This document shows positions 55,855 through 64,000 of a stretch of 64,000 nucleotides of DNA, piece after piece. Every line of letters starts with the position of its first letter. The stretch's first letter is position 1. The stretch covers positions 558,001 to 622,000 of the forward strand of contig NZ_CP007481.1 in NCBI RefSeq assembly GCF_000632985.1, in the 5' to 3' direction. A program made the translations under genes and the position numbers. Under the pieces are notes generated by a model, which ran no database searches, was not told where the DNA came from, and worked only from the letters and a program-made list of their open reading frames with translations. The DNA comes from Neorickettsia helminthoeca str. Oregon. GTDB lineage: Bacteria > Pseudomonadota > Alphaproteobacteria > Rickettsiales > Anaplasmataceae.

Positions 55855-57141
55855 TTACGTTACTTTATTAAACCTAAATAGCTTTGATATTTCCTCATCA
55901 GTTTTGGAATCCATAATTTCCAGCACTTGTCCAGCGCCCACAGTCACACCGCCCTCCCTGATGGCGAACCGCGAACCTTTTTCCATCGCAATTGGATTTA
56001 AGAGTTCCACAAAAATTTCCAGATCGTCGCCCGGCATTACGATTTCCACCCCATCAGCAGGTAGATATGCAGTACCAGTAACATCAGTGGTACGGAAATA
56101 AAATTGTGGTTTATACCCAGAAACGAAACCGGTCCTTCTACCACCTTCTTCCTTCGTGAGAGTGACAATCCTAGCCCTAAGCCTCTTATGAGGAGTTATT
56201 GAACCAGGCTTACAAAGTACCTGCCCCCTGCATACATCCTCTCTCTTAGTGCCACGTAGAAGGACGCCCACATTGAACCCAGCCTCGCCCTCTTGAACAA
56301 GCTTATTAAACATCTCGACGCCAGTACAAGTAGTCTTTTGAGTATCTCTTATACCAACGATTTCAACTTCATCACCAATTTTAATCCGTCCGCGCTCGAT
56401 TTTACCAGTGACAACAGTCCCCCTTCCGGAAATAGAGAAGACGTCTTCAATCGACATAAGGAACTCACCATCGACGGCTCTATCCGGAAGATCGATATAC
56501 TGATCACACGCAGCTAACAATTTACGAATTGATCCTTTTCCTAGATCAGTATCTTCACCATTTAAGGCTGCCAGCGCGGATCCCCTGATTATTGCTGGAT
56601 TACTTCCATCATCATTATCTGCAGGCAACACGAATCCATGAGAAGCTAAAAGATCTTTTATATCACCCTCAACCAACTCCAGAAGCTCATCATCAAGATC
56701 AGGCGAATCGCACTTATTGATATACACAACAATACTTCCGACACCAACCTGTTTTGCGAGAAGAATATGTTCCTTTGTCTGCTGCATGGCACCGTCAGTC
56801 CCAGCCACAACAAGAATCGCGCCATCCATTTGCGCCGCACCGGTGATCATATTTTTGATATAATCTGCGTGACCTGGGCAATCGACGTGCGCATAGTGTC
56901 TACTTGGTGTTTTATATTCGACGTGGGCGGTCGAGATGGTGATACCCCTCTGTCTTTCTTCAGGCGCTTTATCTATATTATCATAAGCCCTGAACTCGGA
57001 TTCATAGCCACCACCTTCTTCTGCGCAAAATTTAGTGATCGCCGCAGTAAGAGTAGTCTTACCGTGATCAACGTGTCCTATAGTTCCTATATTTAAGTGC
57101 GGCCTATCATTAACGAAAACCTGCTTCTGCTTAACAGCCAT
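55855..57141 (-). CDS. tuf: Elongation factor Tu, extended form
   Basis: EF-Tu delivers aminoacyl-tRNA to the ribosome. The sequence has GHVDHGKTT (G1), DCPGHADY (G3, catalytic His), NKCD (G4), SAL (G5) and the switch and domain 2/3 blocks ([25 protein letters not shown]-like YKPQFYFRT). At 428 residues it is about 34 longer than the usual 394. The extra is an expanded segment around [11 protein letters not shown] (near 180), small insertions, and a C-terminal tail of about 17 residues ([17 protein letters not shown]) after the normal end. DGAMQQT replaces the near-universal DGPMPQT. Confidence 0.96.
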   Translation of the reverse strand: MAVKQKQVFVNDRPHLNIGTIGHVDHGKTTLTAAITKFCAEEGGGYESEFRAYDNIDKAPEERQRGITISTAHVEYKTPSRHYAHVDCPGHADYIKNMITGAAQMDGAILVVAGTDGAMQQTKEHILLAKQVGVGSIVVYINKCDSPDLDDELLELVEGDIKDLLASHGFVLPADNDDGSNPAIIRGSALAALNGEDTDLGKGSIRKLLAACDQYIDLPDRAVDGEFLMSIEDVFSISGRGTVVTGKIERGRIKIGDEVEIVGIRDTQKTTCTGVEMFNKLVQEGEAGFNVGVLLRGTKREDVCRGQVLCKPGSITPHKRLRARIVTLTKEEGGRRTGFVSGYKPQFYFRTTDVTGTAYLPADGVEIVMPGDDLEIFVELLNPIAMEKGSRFAIREGGVTVGAGQVLEIMDSKTDEEISKLFRFNKVT

Positions 57142-57170
57142 CTTTACATCTCCTTATTACTTCATAACAT

Positions 57171-59252
57171 CTAACTCGCAACACGCTTCTCAACCAGCTC
57201 TGCAGCTATATGATCAGGCATCTGCGCATATTCCTTAAATTCCATCGAGTAATTTGCGCGCCCCTGAGTAGACGAACGCAGATCCTTTACATATCCGAAC
57301 ATCCTCGACAGCGGTACGACACCCGAAATAACTCGGGCATTACCTTTTGTCTCCATTTCAGATATCTTCCCTCTTCTACTGCTCAGGTCACCGATAACTG
57401 TACCAGTATACTCCTCGGGAGTGATTATTTCAACTCTCATTAAGGGTTCCATGATCTTAATTCCGAGCTTTTTGGCAGCTTCTTTGAAAGCGTCCCTAGC
57501 TGCTATCTCGAATGCAAGGACGCTCGAATCCACATCATGGAACGCCCCATCCAGCAACGTGACCTTGAATCCAATGAGTGGATAATTGGCAAGCAATCCC
57601 TTGTTCTTCACTGATATTAATCCCTTTTCGACACCAGGGATATACTCCTTAGGTATCGCGCCGCCTGTAATTTTGCTTTCAAAGAGAAACTCGCCCTCTA
57701 GGTAAGGCTCGAACAGCATTTTCACCTTTGCGAACTGTCCTGCACCACCAGTTTGCTTTTTATGCGTATAGTCTACCTCATAGGACTTTGTAATTGTCTC
57801 CCTGTATGCGACCTGTGGATCACCGACATTTACATTTACATTGAACTCACGCTTCAAACGATCCAATATAATTTCCAAGTGGAGTTCACCCATTCCTCTG
57901 AGGAGGGTTTGCCCCGTTTCTTCATTACTTGCAACCTTCAAGGAAGGATCTTCAGCACACAACCTACCCACAGCGAGAGCCATCTTTTCCTGTTCAGCAG
58001 CGGACTTAGGCTCGATCGCAATCTCGATTACTGGATCTGGAGCAGAGATCCTTTCGAGTTTCACCAGATTCTTCCCAATTGCACATAGAGTATCACCTGT
58101 ACTAGTATCCTTGAGCCCGGCCAGAGCTACTATATTTCCAGCCATCTCAGTCTTTATATCCTCCCGCGAATTAGCATGCATCAGGAGCATTCGACCTATT
58201 CTCTCCTTGGAGTCTTTAGTCGAATTTATAACTGTATCAGAGGCACTAAGGATGCCAGAATATATCCGAACGAACGTCAATGAACCAACATAGGGGTCAT
58301 TCATGACCTTAAAAGCGAGCCCGACAAAAGGCTCATTTGGATCAGGTTTGATAGCAATCTTGTTTCCATTTTCATCTTCACCAGTGATCTCATGGACATC
58401 CAAGGGGGATGGAAGATAATCAACTACGGCGTCGAGTAATGTCTGGACCCCCTTATTCTTGAACGCAGACCCGCACAACACCGGAACAAAATGACTACTG
58501 ATAGTACCAGCACGAATCGCAGATTTTATTTCAGCCTCAGAGATTTCCTCGCCACCGAAATACCTTTCCATGAATATATCGTCGGTTTCGGCGACCTTCT
58601 CCAGCAACTTTTCGCGGTACAAAGCGGCCTTCTCAGCGAGCTCAGACGGGATTTCTCTATATTCAAATTTTGCCCCAAAATCATCTCCATGCCAGTACAC
58701 GGCCTGCATTTTTATCAGATCTACAACTCCGACAAAGGACTCAGATGATCCGATGGGAAGCTGCACTATTATAGGATTAGCGCCGAGCTTATTCACAATC
58801 ATATCAGCGCACCTATAGAAATCAGCGCCTATCCTGTCCATTTTATTCACAAAACACAACCGCGGGACATTGTGCTTATCAGCCTGTCTCCAGACTGTCT
58901 CAGATTGCGGTTCGACTCCAGCAACGCCATCGAAGACTGCTACTGCACCATCAAGAACCCTGAGAGAGCGCTCAACCTCTATTGTGAAATCGACGTGACC
59001 TGGGGTATCAATTATATTGATCTTTGCGCCATTCCACCAGCAGGTTGTCGCAGCGGACGTGATTGTAATGCCCCTCTCTTTTTCCTGCGCCATCCAGTCC
59101 ATAGTGGCTGCACCTTCATGGACCTCGCCGATTGTCCTATTGACACCGGTATAGAGCAATATCCTTTCAGTAGTAGTCGTCTTTCCTGCATCTATGTGAG
59201 CCATAATGCCTATGTTTCTTATTTTTTTCAATTCACTTAATGCGACTGACAC
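57171..59252 (-). CDS. fusA: Elongation factor G
   Basis: A 693-residue translocase: [18 protein letters not shown] (P-loop), [30 protein letters not shown], and the domain IV tip region with [13 protein letters not shown]. It has normal length. It follows rpsG by eight bases and precedes tuf by 29, in the str-type order. Confidence 0.98.
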   Translation of the reverse strand: MSVALSELKKIRNIGIMAHIDAGKTTTTERILLYTGVNRTIGEVHEGAATMDWMAQEKERGITITSAATTCWWNGAKINIIDTPGHVDFTIEVERSLRVLDGAVAVFDGVAGVEPQSETVWRQADKHNVPRLCFVNKMDRIGADFYRCADMIVNKLGANPIIVQLPIGSSESFVGVVDLIKMQAVYWHGDDFGAKFEYREIPSELAEKAALYREKLLEKVAETDDIFMERYFGGEEISEAEIKSAIRAGTISSHFVPVLCGSAFKNKGVQTLLDAVVDYLPSPLDVHEITGEDENGNKIAIKPDPNEPFVGLAFKVMNDPYVGSLTFVRIYSGILSASDTVINSTKDSKERIGRMLLMHANSREDIKTEMAGNIVALAGLKDTSTGDTLCAIGKNLVKLERISAPDPVIEIAIEPKSAAEQEKMALAVGRLCAEDPSLKVASNEETGQTLLRGMGELHLEIILDRLKREFNVNVNVGDPQVAYRETITKSYEVDYTHKKQTGGAGQFAKVKMLFEPYLEGEFLFESKITGGAIPKEYIPGVEKGLISVKNKGLLANYPLIGFKVTLLDGAFHDVDSSVLAFEIAARDAFKEAAKKLGIKIMEPLMRVEIITPEEYTGTVIGDLSSRRGKISEMETKGNARVISGVVPLSRMFGYVKDLRSSTQGRANYSMEFKEYAQMPDHIAAELVEKRVAS

Positions 59253-59260
59253 AGAAAACC

Positions 59261-59782
59261 CTACCTATTACCACTAGTATTACTATTGCTACTCTTCTTC
59301 GCGCCCGTATTAAAGAACCTAAAATGCGAGAATGCTCGTCCAGATTCGGCCATTTTCGTATTTTCTTCGAACTTCCTAAAAGCACCGCCGCGACTAGCAT
59401 GGACATCTAGGAGTTCCAGCGCTAATTTTTCCTCGGACGCCATACCCTTACGCTTACTCGCCTCAGAGATGATCCATCCAAGAGCGATAAACCTGGACCT
59501 CTCACCCTTGATTGGGATCGGTATCCTATAGTTTACACCACCTGCACGGAAGGAGCGCAATTCCACAGCAGGAGAGATATTAGCCAAAGCGTCGTTAAGT
59601 ACTTCTATAGCCGGTACATTGAGCTGCCTTTCCACTCTTTCCAGTGCTCCGTAAACTATCTTTTCGGCTAGGGACTTTTTCCCGCGCTTCATGACGTAAT
59701 TCATGAACTTCGCGACGACTTGGCTATTATATTTTCTATCAGCAGGTATCTCACGCTTTTTGGCTGCGTTTCGTCTAGACAT
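59261..59782 (-). CDS. rpsG: 30S ribosomal protein S7
   Basis: A 173-residue primary 16S-binding protein. It starts [20 protein letters not shown] and contains [20 protein letters not shown] and the block [12 protein letters not shown] Ser/Asn-rich tail ([12 protein letters not shown]) makes it about 17 residues longer than usual. It follows rpsL by 11 bases. Confidence 0.97.
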   Translation of the reverse strand: MSRRNAAKKREIPADRKYNSQVVAKFMNYVMKRGKKSLAEKIVYGALERVERQLNVPAIEVLNDALANISPAVELRSFRAGGVNYRIPIPIKGERSRFIALGWIISEASKRKGMASEEKLALELLDVHASRGGAFRKFEENTKMAESGRAFSHFRFFNTGAKKSSNSNTSGNR

Positions 59783-59793
59783 TCAAAACTCTC

Positions 59794-60162
59794 CTAACTC
59801 TTCTTAACACCATATTTGGACCTACTTTTTTTTCTTCCCTTCACACCCTCGGTATCAAACATACCTCTGACTATGTGGTAACGGACACCTGGTAAATCCT
59901 TTACCCTTCCTCCGCGTATACATACCACTGAGTGTTCCTGCAGATTATGCCCCTCACCCGGAATATATGCTATGACCTCAGCACCGCTAGAGAGCCTCAC
60001 CCTCGCAACCTTCCTCAACGCAGAGTTAGGTTTCTTAGGGGTAGTAGTGTAGACCTTGGAGCATATACCACGTCTGAGCGGATTTCTATCCAGTGCCGGA
60101 ACCTTGTTAGCCTTGACCGGTGTTTTCCTAGGCTTTCTGACCAACTGATTAATCGTAGGCAT
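59794..60162 (-). CDS. rpsL: 30S ribosomal protein S12
   Basis: A 122-residue decoding-centre protein. The key lysines are in [15 protein letters not shown] and [16 protein letters not shown]; both are wild type, so no streptomycin-resistance change is apparent. It is the first ribosomal gene of the long minus-strand expression block. Confidence 0.98.
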   Translation of the reverse strand: MPTINQLVRKPRKTPVKANKVPALDRNPLRRGICSKVYTTTPKKPNSALRKVARVRLSSGAEVIAYIPGEGHNLQEHSVVCIRGGRVKDLPGVRYHIVRGMFDTEGVKGRKKSRSKYGVKKS

Positions 60163-60232
60163 TACAATAACTAACTAAAATATCGAGAATGAAAGCTTTG
60201 ACGAAAGTGAGCAATAGCGCGGATAAGTCAAG

Positions 60233-62275
60233 CTACAAGTAGTAATTATTATCTGAAAAAAATATTTTTATCAACACCTGATACCTGTCTATATCGCCTT
60301 TATTCACAGCGCAAGTCGATTTTGCTGCTGCACTTTCGAAGAGCGAATGCTCAAATGCACGATCCAGAAACCTGAAACGGCAGAAACCTGATTGTCTCAC
60401 ACCTAGAATATCACCGGAACCTCTTAGTTTGAAATCCTCTTCCGCGATGAAAAATCCATCATTTGAGCTTCTAAGGATCTTTAATCTCTTTTTTCCTGAA
60501 TCGGTAATTTTTGCAGCATCATACAGCAAGACGCAGAAAGATTTTTTACTTCCACGACCTACCCTTCCTCTAAGTTGATGAAGTTGCGCTAATCCAAAGC
60601 GATCTGCATCCTCAATAACCATAATGTCGGCATCTGGTATATCTACTCCAACCTCGATCACTGTAGTGGAAAGAATGATTTTGATTCTGCTTTCTCTGAA
60701 ATCCGCGATTTTCTCCGCAATTTTATGAGCAGAAAGTCCTCCATGTATACAATCCACTTCGTTTAAAAAGTGCTGCTTGAGCATTTTCAATCTTTCTTTT
60801 ATGGAAATCACTTGTATATTTTCACTCTCCTCAATTATCGGACATACCCAAAACACCTTTGAGCCATCTTTTAGAACAATTTTGAGCCTTTCTATCAGTT
60901 GCTCGATTTTTTCCTTTGCAATGGTCGATGTATTAATATTAGGTCTACATTTTGGTTTCTCCCTCAGATTCAGAAATGTGATCGAGCCAAATAAGACTTG
61001 TCCAATTGTTCTTGGGATCGGCGTGGCGCTGATGAGAAGGAGATCAGAGTTTGTATTTTCCCTGATTAATTTTGTTCTTTGGTCAGCACCGAATCTATGT
61101 TGTTCATCTATCACCAATAGGCCGAGATTGGCGAATATTACTTTATCACTCAACACGGCATGAGTCGCAATGACAATCTTGATGCTTCCGGATTGTACAT
61201 CGCGCAGCAGACTTTTCTTTGATGATCCCACTTGTCCGCCGATAAGTAATGCCACCTCAAGCTCTGGCATTAGACTTCGAAGTAGTTCGAAATGCTGTTT
61301 AGCGAGCACCGTCGTCGGAGATAATAAGACTGTTTGTTTACCAGCTTCCACTGCATTCAACATTGCAAAGAATACTGCGAGTGTCTTGCCACTACCGACG
61401 TCCCCTTGTAGTAGAGCAATCATTCTGGAAGTCTGATTTTGTAAACTATATATCTTTACTATGATCTCTTCCTGACCACGTGTCAGAGAGAAATCCAGTC
61501 TCGTTCTCAGTACTGATGTGATACTTCCATTTCCCTTGATTGCTTCCTTTTTTTGACTTGATATCTGCTTATGCAGGCTGCTACTGACTAGATGCATCGC
61601 AAGAATTTCATCATAAGCCAATCTCCTGCAAGCCTGCTCGAACTCACCTTCAGATGATGGATGATGAAGATGTCTAATAGCAGTATTCCACCCGGGAAGA
61701 TTGTGAGCACGAAGAAAATCCCTATCCAACCAGTCTTGGATTGTTTCTATTGAAGCCAAGGCATTATCCACGAGTGAAGAAAACCGATAATTACTTATAC
61801 CTTCAGAGAGTCTGTATCTAGGATCGAAAGTCAATAATTTTGATACTTCATCAAGTCTCAGTATTTTCTCTGGATGGGACATCTGATAAGAACTTCCTAA
61901 CTTACCATTGATGAGATACCACTCACCCATCTTGAGTTTCTTCTGGAGATACGTCTTAGCAAAGAAAATTACCTCCAAGACATCATCATTCTTGTCCCTG
62001 AAAAAAAATTTGTGAAGCCTTTTTGTTTTTCTAAATTTTGGGAACTTCTCATAGTAGGATTCATATTTCGCTTCTATAGTCACTAGTTCACCTTCTTGGG
62101 ATTCGGCAAGTGTCTTAAAGTTGCATCTATTTATGAATTCCCTTGGTTTATGGAGGAGTAAATCAACTATCCGATCTCCGGAAAGAACGTTGCTCAGTAT
62201 TTCCATGAATTGCTCCTCAAGCAAGCAAAACTTCTGTATCGAATCGAAAAGATCAGCCATAGAGTCCACCTTCAT
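60233..62275 (-). CDS. recG: ATP-dependent DNA helicase RecG
   Basis: A 680-residue helicase that remodels stalled forks. The N-terminal wedge domain is followed by motif I LLQGDVGSGKTLAV, motif II VIDEQHRFG, motif III SATPIPRT, and late motifs TTVIEVGVDIPDAD and QLRGRVGRG. Its 3' end is about 70 bases from rpsL, so read-through into the ribosomal genes is possible. Confidence 0.97.
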   Translation of the reverse strand: MKVDSMADLFDSIQKFCLLEEQFMEILSNVLSGDRIVDLLLHKPREFINRCNFKTLAESQEGELVTIEAKYESYYEKFPKFRKTKRLHKFFFRDKNDDVLEVIFFAKTYLQKKLKMGEWYLINGKLGSSYQMSHPEKILRLDEVSKLLTFDPRYRLSEGISNYRFSSLVDNALASIETIQDWLDRDFLRAHNLPGWNTAIRHLHHPSSEGEFEQACRRLAYDEILAMHLVSSSLHKQISSQKKEAIKGNGSITSVLRTRLDFSLTRGQEEIIVKIYSLQNQTSRMIALLQGDVGSGKTLAVFFAMLNAVEAGKQTVLLSPTTVLAKQHFELLRSLMPELEVALLIGGQVGSSKKSLLRDVQSGSIKIVIATHAVLSDKVIFANLGLLVIDEQHRFGADQRTKLIRENTNSDLLLISATPIPRTIGQVLFGSITFLNLREKPKCRPNINTSTIAKEKIEQLIERLKIVLKDGSKVFWVCPIIEESENIQVISIKERLKMLKQHFLNEVDCIHGGLSAHKIAEKIADFRESRIKIILSTTVIEVGVDIPDADIMVIEDADRFGLAQLHQLRGRVGRGSKKSFCVLLYDAAKITDSGKKRLKILRSSNDGFFIAEEDFKLRGSGDILGVRQSGFCRFRFLDRAFEHSLFESAAAKSTCAVNKGDIDRYQVLIKIFFSDNNYYL

Positions 62276-62513
62276 TGTTAAGATTTAGACACTAATCGCA
62301 TATGGGGTCAAATCCAGCATCGGATAAATCACTTGAAACAGTATACTGATCCGTAGTGATACTGGCTATTGCTACGAAATATAGCAATAATCTCATCCAA
62401 TTCAGCTTACAACTGAACGCTGGAATAGTCCCAGAGGCAGTTTATTTACTTAAGCTACCAGGGAATGTATAACTTGGTTTATCCGTTGATCGAAAAGTTT
62501 TTCCTTGAATCTA
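62276..62513. other. Divergent intergenic region recG/nuoM
   Basis: It contains a perfect 8-base inverted repeat, TATTGCTA (62367-62374) and TAGCAATA (62382-62389), with a seven-base loop and no T-run. A TTGAAA near 62334 with TGATACT-like sequence downstream may be a promoter for nuoM. No RNA gene was seen. Confidence 0.5.
62367..62389. repeat. Perfect inverted repeat upstream of nuoM
   Basis: Eight-base arms with a seven-base loop, about 125 bases before the nuoM start. It could be an operator-type palindrome or a transcript hairpin. Confidence 0.5.
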
Positions 62514-63872
62514 GTGATGATATCGCTACTTTTTATACTTCCTATTGTGGCGTCCGTTATAGTGTTACCTATGTCTAGTCTTAGGTATTGCTTTGCAATT
62601 TCTACTGCGATTTCAGTTTTTTTTATCTCTATAGCAATCGCTCTAAGGGTACAAGACGAGCTTATTGGAATCAGCCTAGGAGCAATCACTTTTCGAATAG
62701 ATGAATTATCGTGCGTGATGATACTACTCACAGCGTTCCTCACCATGCTGTGCGCTGTGATGGCAAAAGATAAGTCATCCAGTTATTTCGCATTGCTGTT
62801 TCTGTTGGAGTTCATTCTTGTGGCTTTTTTCGCAGCGACGGATCTCCTGACATTTTACATAATGTTCGAACTCTCACTTGTACCAATTTTCTTCATCATC
62901 GGATTTTGGGGAAGCAAGAATAGGATATATGCAGCCTTCAAAATTTTCCTGTATACGCTATTTGGATCGATTGGGTTCTTGATATCGATACTATACATTT
63001 TCTCCAAGACTGGAACGCTGGAGCTAACATCTCTGACGTTCTTAGTGCCCCAGATGCTTTCCGTTAAAGCGCAGAAGCTCATTTGGCTTGCGTTATTTTT
63101 TGCATTCGCGGTCAAGATCCCGATGTTTCCTTTTCATACTTGGCTTCCAGATGCGCACGTACAGGCACCTACCGAAGGCTCTGTGATGCTGGCAGGTATC
63201 CTGATAAAGCTCGGTGCATATGGAATGATCAGGATTCTTTTACCGATATTCCCGTTACTCAGTCACGAGTTCGAAACTCTTATTTTTTCACTGAGCGCTA
63301 TTGGAGTGATCTATACATCGGTGATAGCAATCATGCAAACCGATATGAAAAAATTAGTTGCATATTCCTCTGTAGCGCACATGGGTATCGTCACTGCAGG
63401 ATTGTTTGCGTTTAATTTGGAGGGCTTGAATGGCGCTATATTTCAAGTGGTCAGCCATGCTTTGATTTCATCAGGTCTGTTCTTTTGCATAGGGTGCTTT
63501 TATGAAAGAACCCATACAAGAAAAATAAGTGAATATTCTGGAATTATGTGCTTTGCACCTAAGTTCGGATCTGTCTTTGTGCTTCTATCGTTTGCCTCAA
63601 TCGGATTGCCGGGAACTTCAGGCTTCATAGGGGAATTCTTATCCCTGATAGGTTTGTTCCAGAGCAACCAGGTATTTGGAATTCTTTGTACCACTGGAGT
63701 CATCTTGGGGGCCTGTTATATGCTCTTTCTATGTAAGCGCATTATATGGGGAGTCCCAACAAGTACTTTCCCGGATATGAAGGTGCATGAGGCTTTACCT
63801 ATTTTTGCGCTCGCTCTTCTAGTGATGTTGCTGGGTATTTATCCGAATTTCCTTCTTAATTTCATGAGATGA
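62514..63872 (+). CDS. nuoM: NADH-quinone oxidoreductase subunit M
   Basis: A proton-pumping membrane subunit of complex I with about 14 hydrophobic segments. Family blocks are FYIMFELSLVPIFFIIGFWG (TM with the essential Glu), VKIPMFPFHTWLPDAHVQAP (Lys, His), and GILIKLGAYG. The start may be GTG 62514 or ATG 62517, giving about 451-452 residues, slightly short for the family at the N-terminus. The stop overlaps nuoN by four bases (ATGA). Confidence 0.96.
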   Translation: MMISLLFILPIVASVIVLPMSSLRYCFAISTAISVFFISIAIALRVQDELIGISLGAITFRIDELSCVMILLTAFLTMLCAVMAKDKSSSYFALLFLLEFILVAFFAATDLLTFYIMFELSLVPIFFIIGFWGSKNRIYAAFKIFLYTLFGSIGFLISILYIFSKTGTLELTSLTFLVPQMLSVKAQKLIWLALFFAFAVKIPMFPFHTWLPDAHVQAPTEGSVMLAGILIKLGAYGMIRILLPIFPLLSHEFETLIFSLSAIGVIYTSVIAIMQTDMKKLVAYSSVAHMGIVTAGLFAFNLEGLNGAIFQVVSHALISSGLFFCIGCFYERTHTRKISEYSGIMCFAPKFGSVFVLLSFASIGLPGTSGFIGEFLSLIGLFQSNQVFGILCTTGVILGACYMLFLCKRIIWGVPTSTFPDMKVHEALPIFALALLVMLLGIYPNFLLNFMR

Positions 63873-64000
63873 ATCATTATTTATTTCTGCTTCCTGAGAT
63901 CGTTTTATTCCTCCTATCGTGTCTGGTGCTGTTTTTTGGAAAAAGGGACATATTGGCACTCATTACAGTACTCATCACTTTGGGAGTCACAGCGTTCAGC
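63869..64000 (+). CDS. nuoN: NADH-quinone oxidoreductase subunit N (3' end outside window)
   Basis: The first 44 codons are visible (MNHYLFLLPEIVLFLLSCLV and onward). They begin with a hydrophobic helix and the LPE motif typical of NuoN. The ATG overlaps the nuoM stop, the usual nuoM-nuoN arrangement. The right edge of the window cuts it. Confidence 0.9.
   Translation, partial: MNHYLFLLPEIVLFLLSCLVLFFGKRDILALITVLITLGVTAFS

Noticed and set aside
1-64000. CRISPR arrays, insertion sequences, prophage genes
   Set aside because: No regularly spaced repeats, transposase or phage structural genes were found on either strand.

Overview
The window is a dense (about 90% coding), low-to-moderate GC chromosome segment of an obligately intracellular alphaproteobacterium. 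Several features point to Neorickettsia (Rickettsiales, Anaplasmataceae): scattered nuo and ubi genes, a skp-fabZ pair with no lpx genes beside it, retained mraY and dapE, separate rpoB and rpoC, an IalB-type small secreted protein, and a GroEL/GroES pair of Neorickettsia character. GroEL resembles but does not match what I remember of N. sennetsu, so the species cannot be fixed from the sequence alone.

Left part (1-13.7 kb): the 3' part of secD; a membrane-inserted alpha/beta hydrolase; ubiG; a 5'-truncated Rieske fragment abutting a tRNA-Arg(CCU); the lipid-entry cluster rpmF-plsX-fabH; a large unrecognised repeat-bearing membrane protein; ubiB-nuoE; an IalB-like exported protein; an HU-type DNA-binding protein; yebC.

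Middle (13.7-38.4 kb): groES-groEL with a heat-shock-type promoter; ppiD-like and holA; divergent CCA-adding enzyme; an unrecognised charged protein; ribB; ftsK; two small lineage-specific proteins (a disordered one with an exceptional ribosome-binding site, and a Gly-rich one whose 5' end is duplicated next door); a GNAT protein; a 1,073-residue iron-sulfur flavoprotein that looks like an NfnB-NfnA-type fusion; then mraY, skp and fabZ, fabG, rnhA, an NDUFAF5/BioC-like methyltransferase, greA, lpdA and dapE.

Right part (38.4-64 kb): a small membrane protein and typA, polA on the other strand, coxC, and one long minus-strand gene-expression block. In transcription order the block is recG, rpsL, rpsG, fusA, tuf, trnW, secE, nusG, rplK, rplA, rplJ, rplL, rpoB, rpoC, coxC. 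SecE is only 55 residues long and easily missed. The window closes with nuoM and the start of nuoN on the plus strand.

Together the genes describe an aerobic, respiring, fatty-acid-synthesising endosymbiont with streamlined operons and few terminators. No insertion sequence, prophage or CRISPR array was seen. The least explained parts are the lineage-specific proteins, the Rieske fragment, the fused flavoprotein, a 5S-rRNA-like element between greA and lpdA, and an unusually extended EF-Tu.
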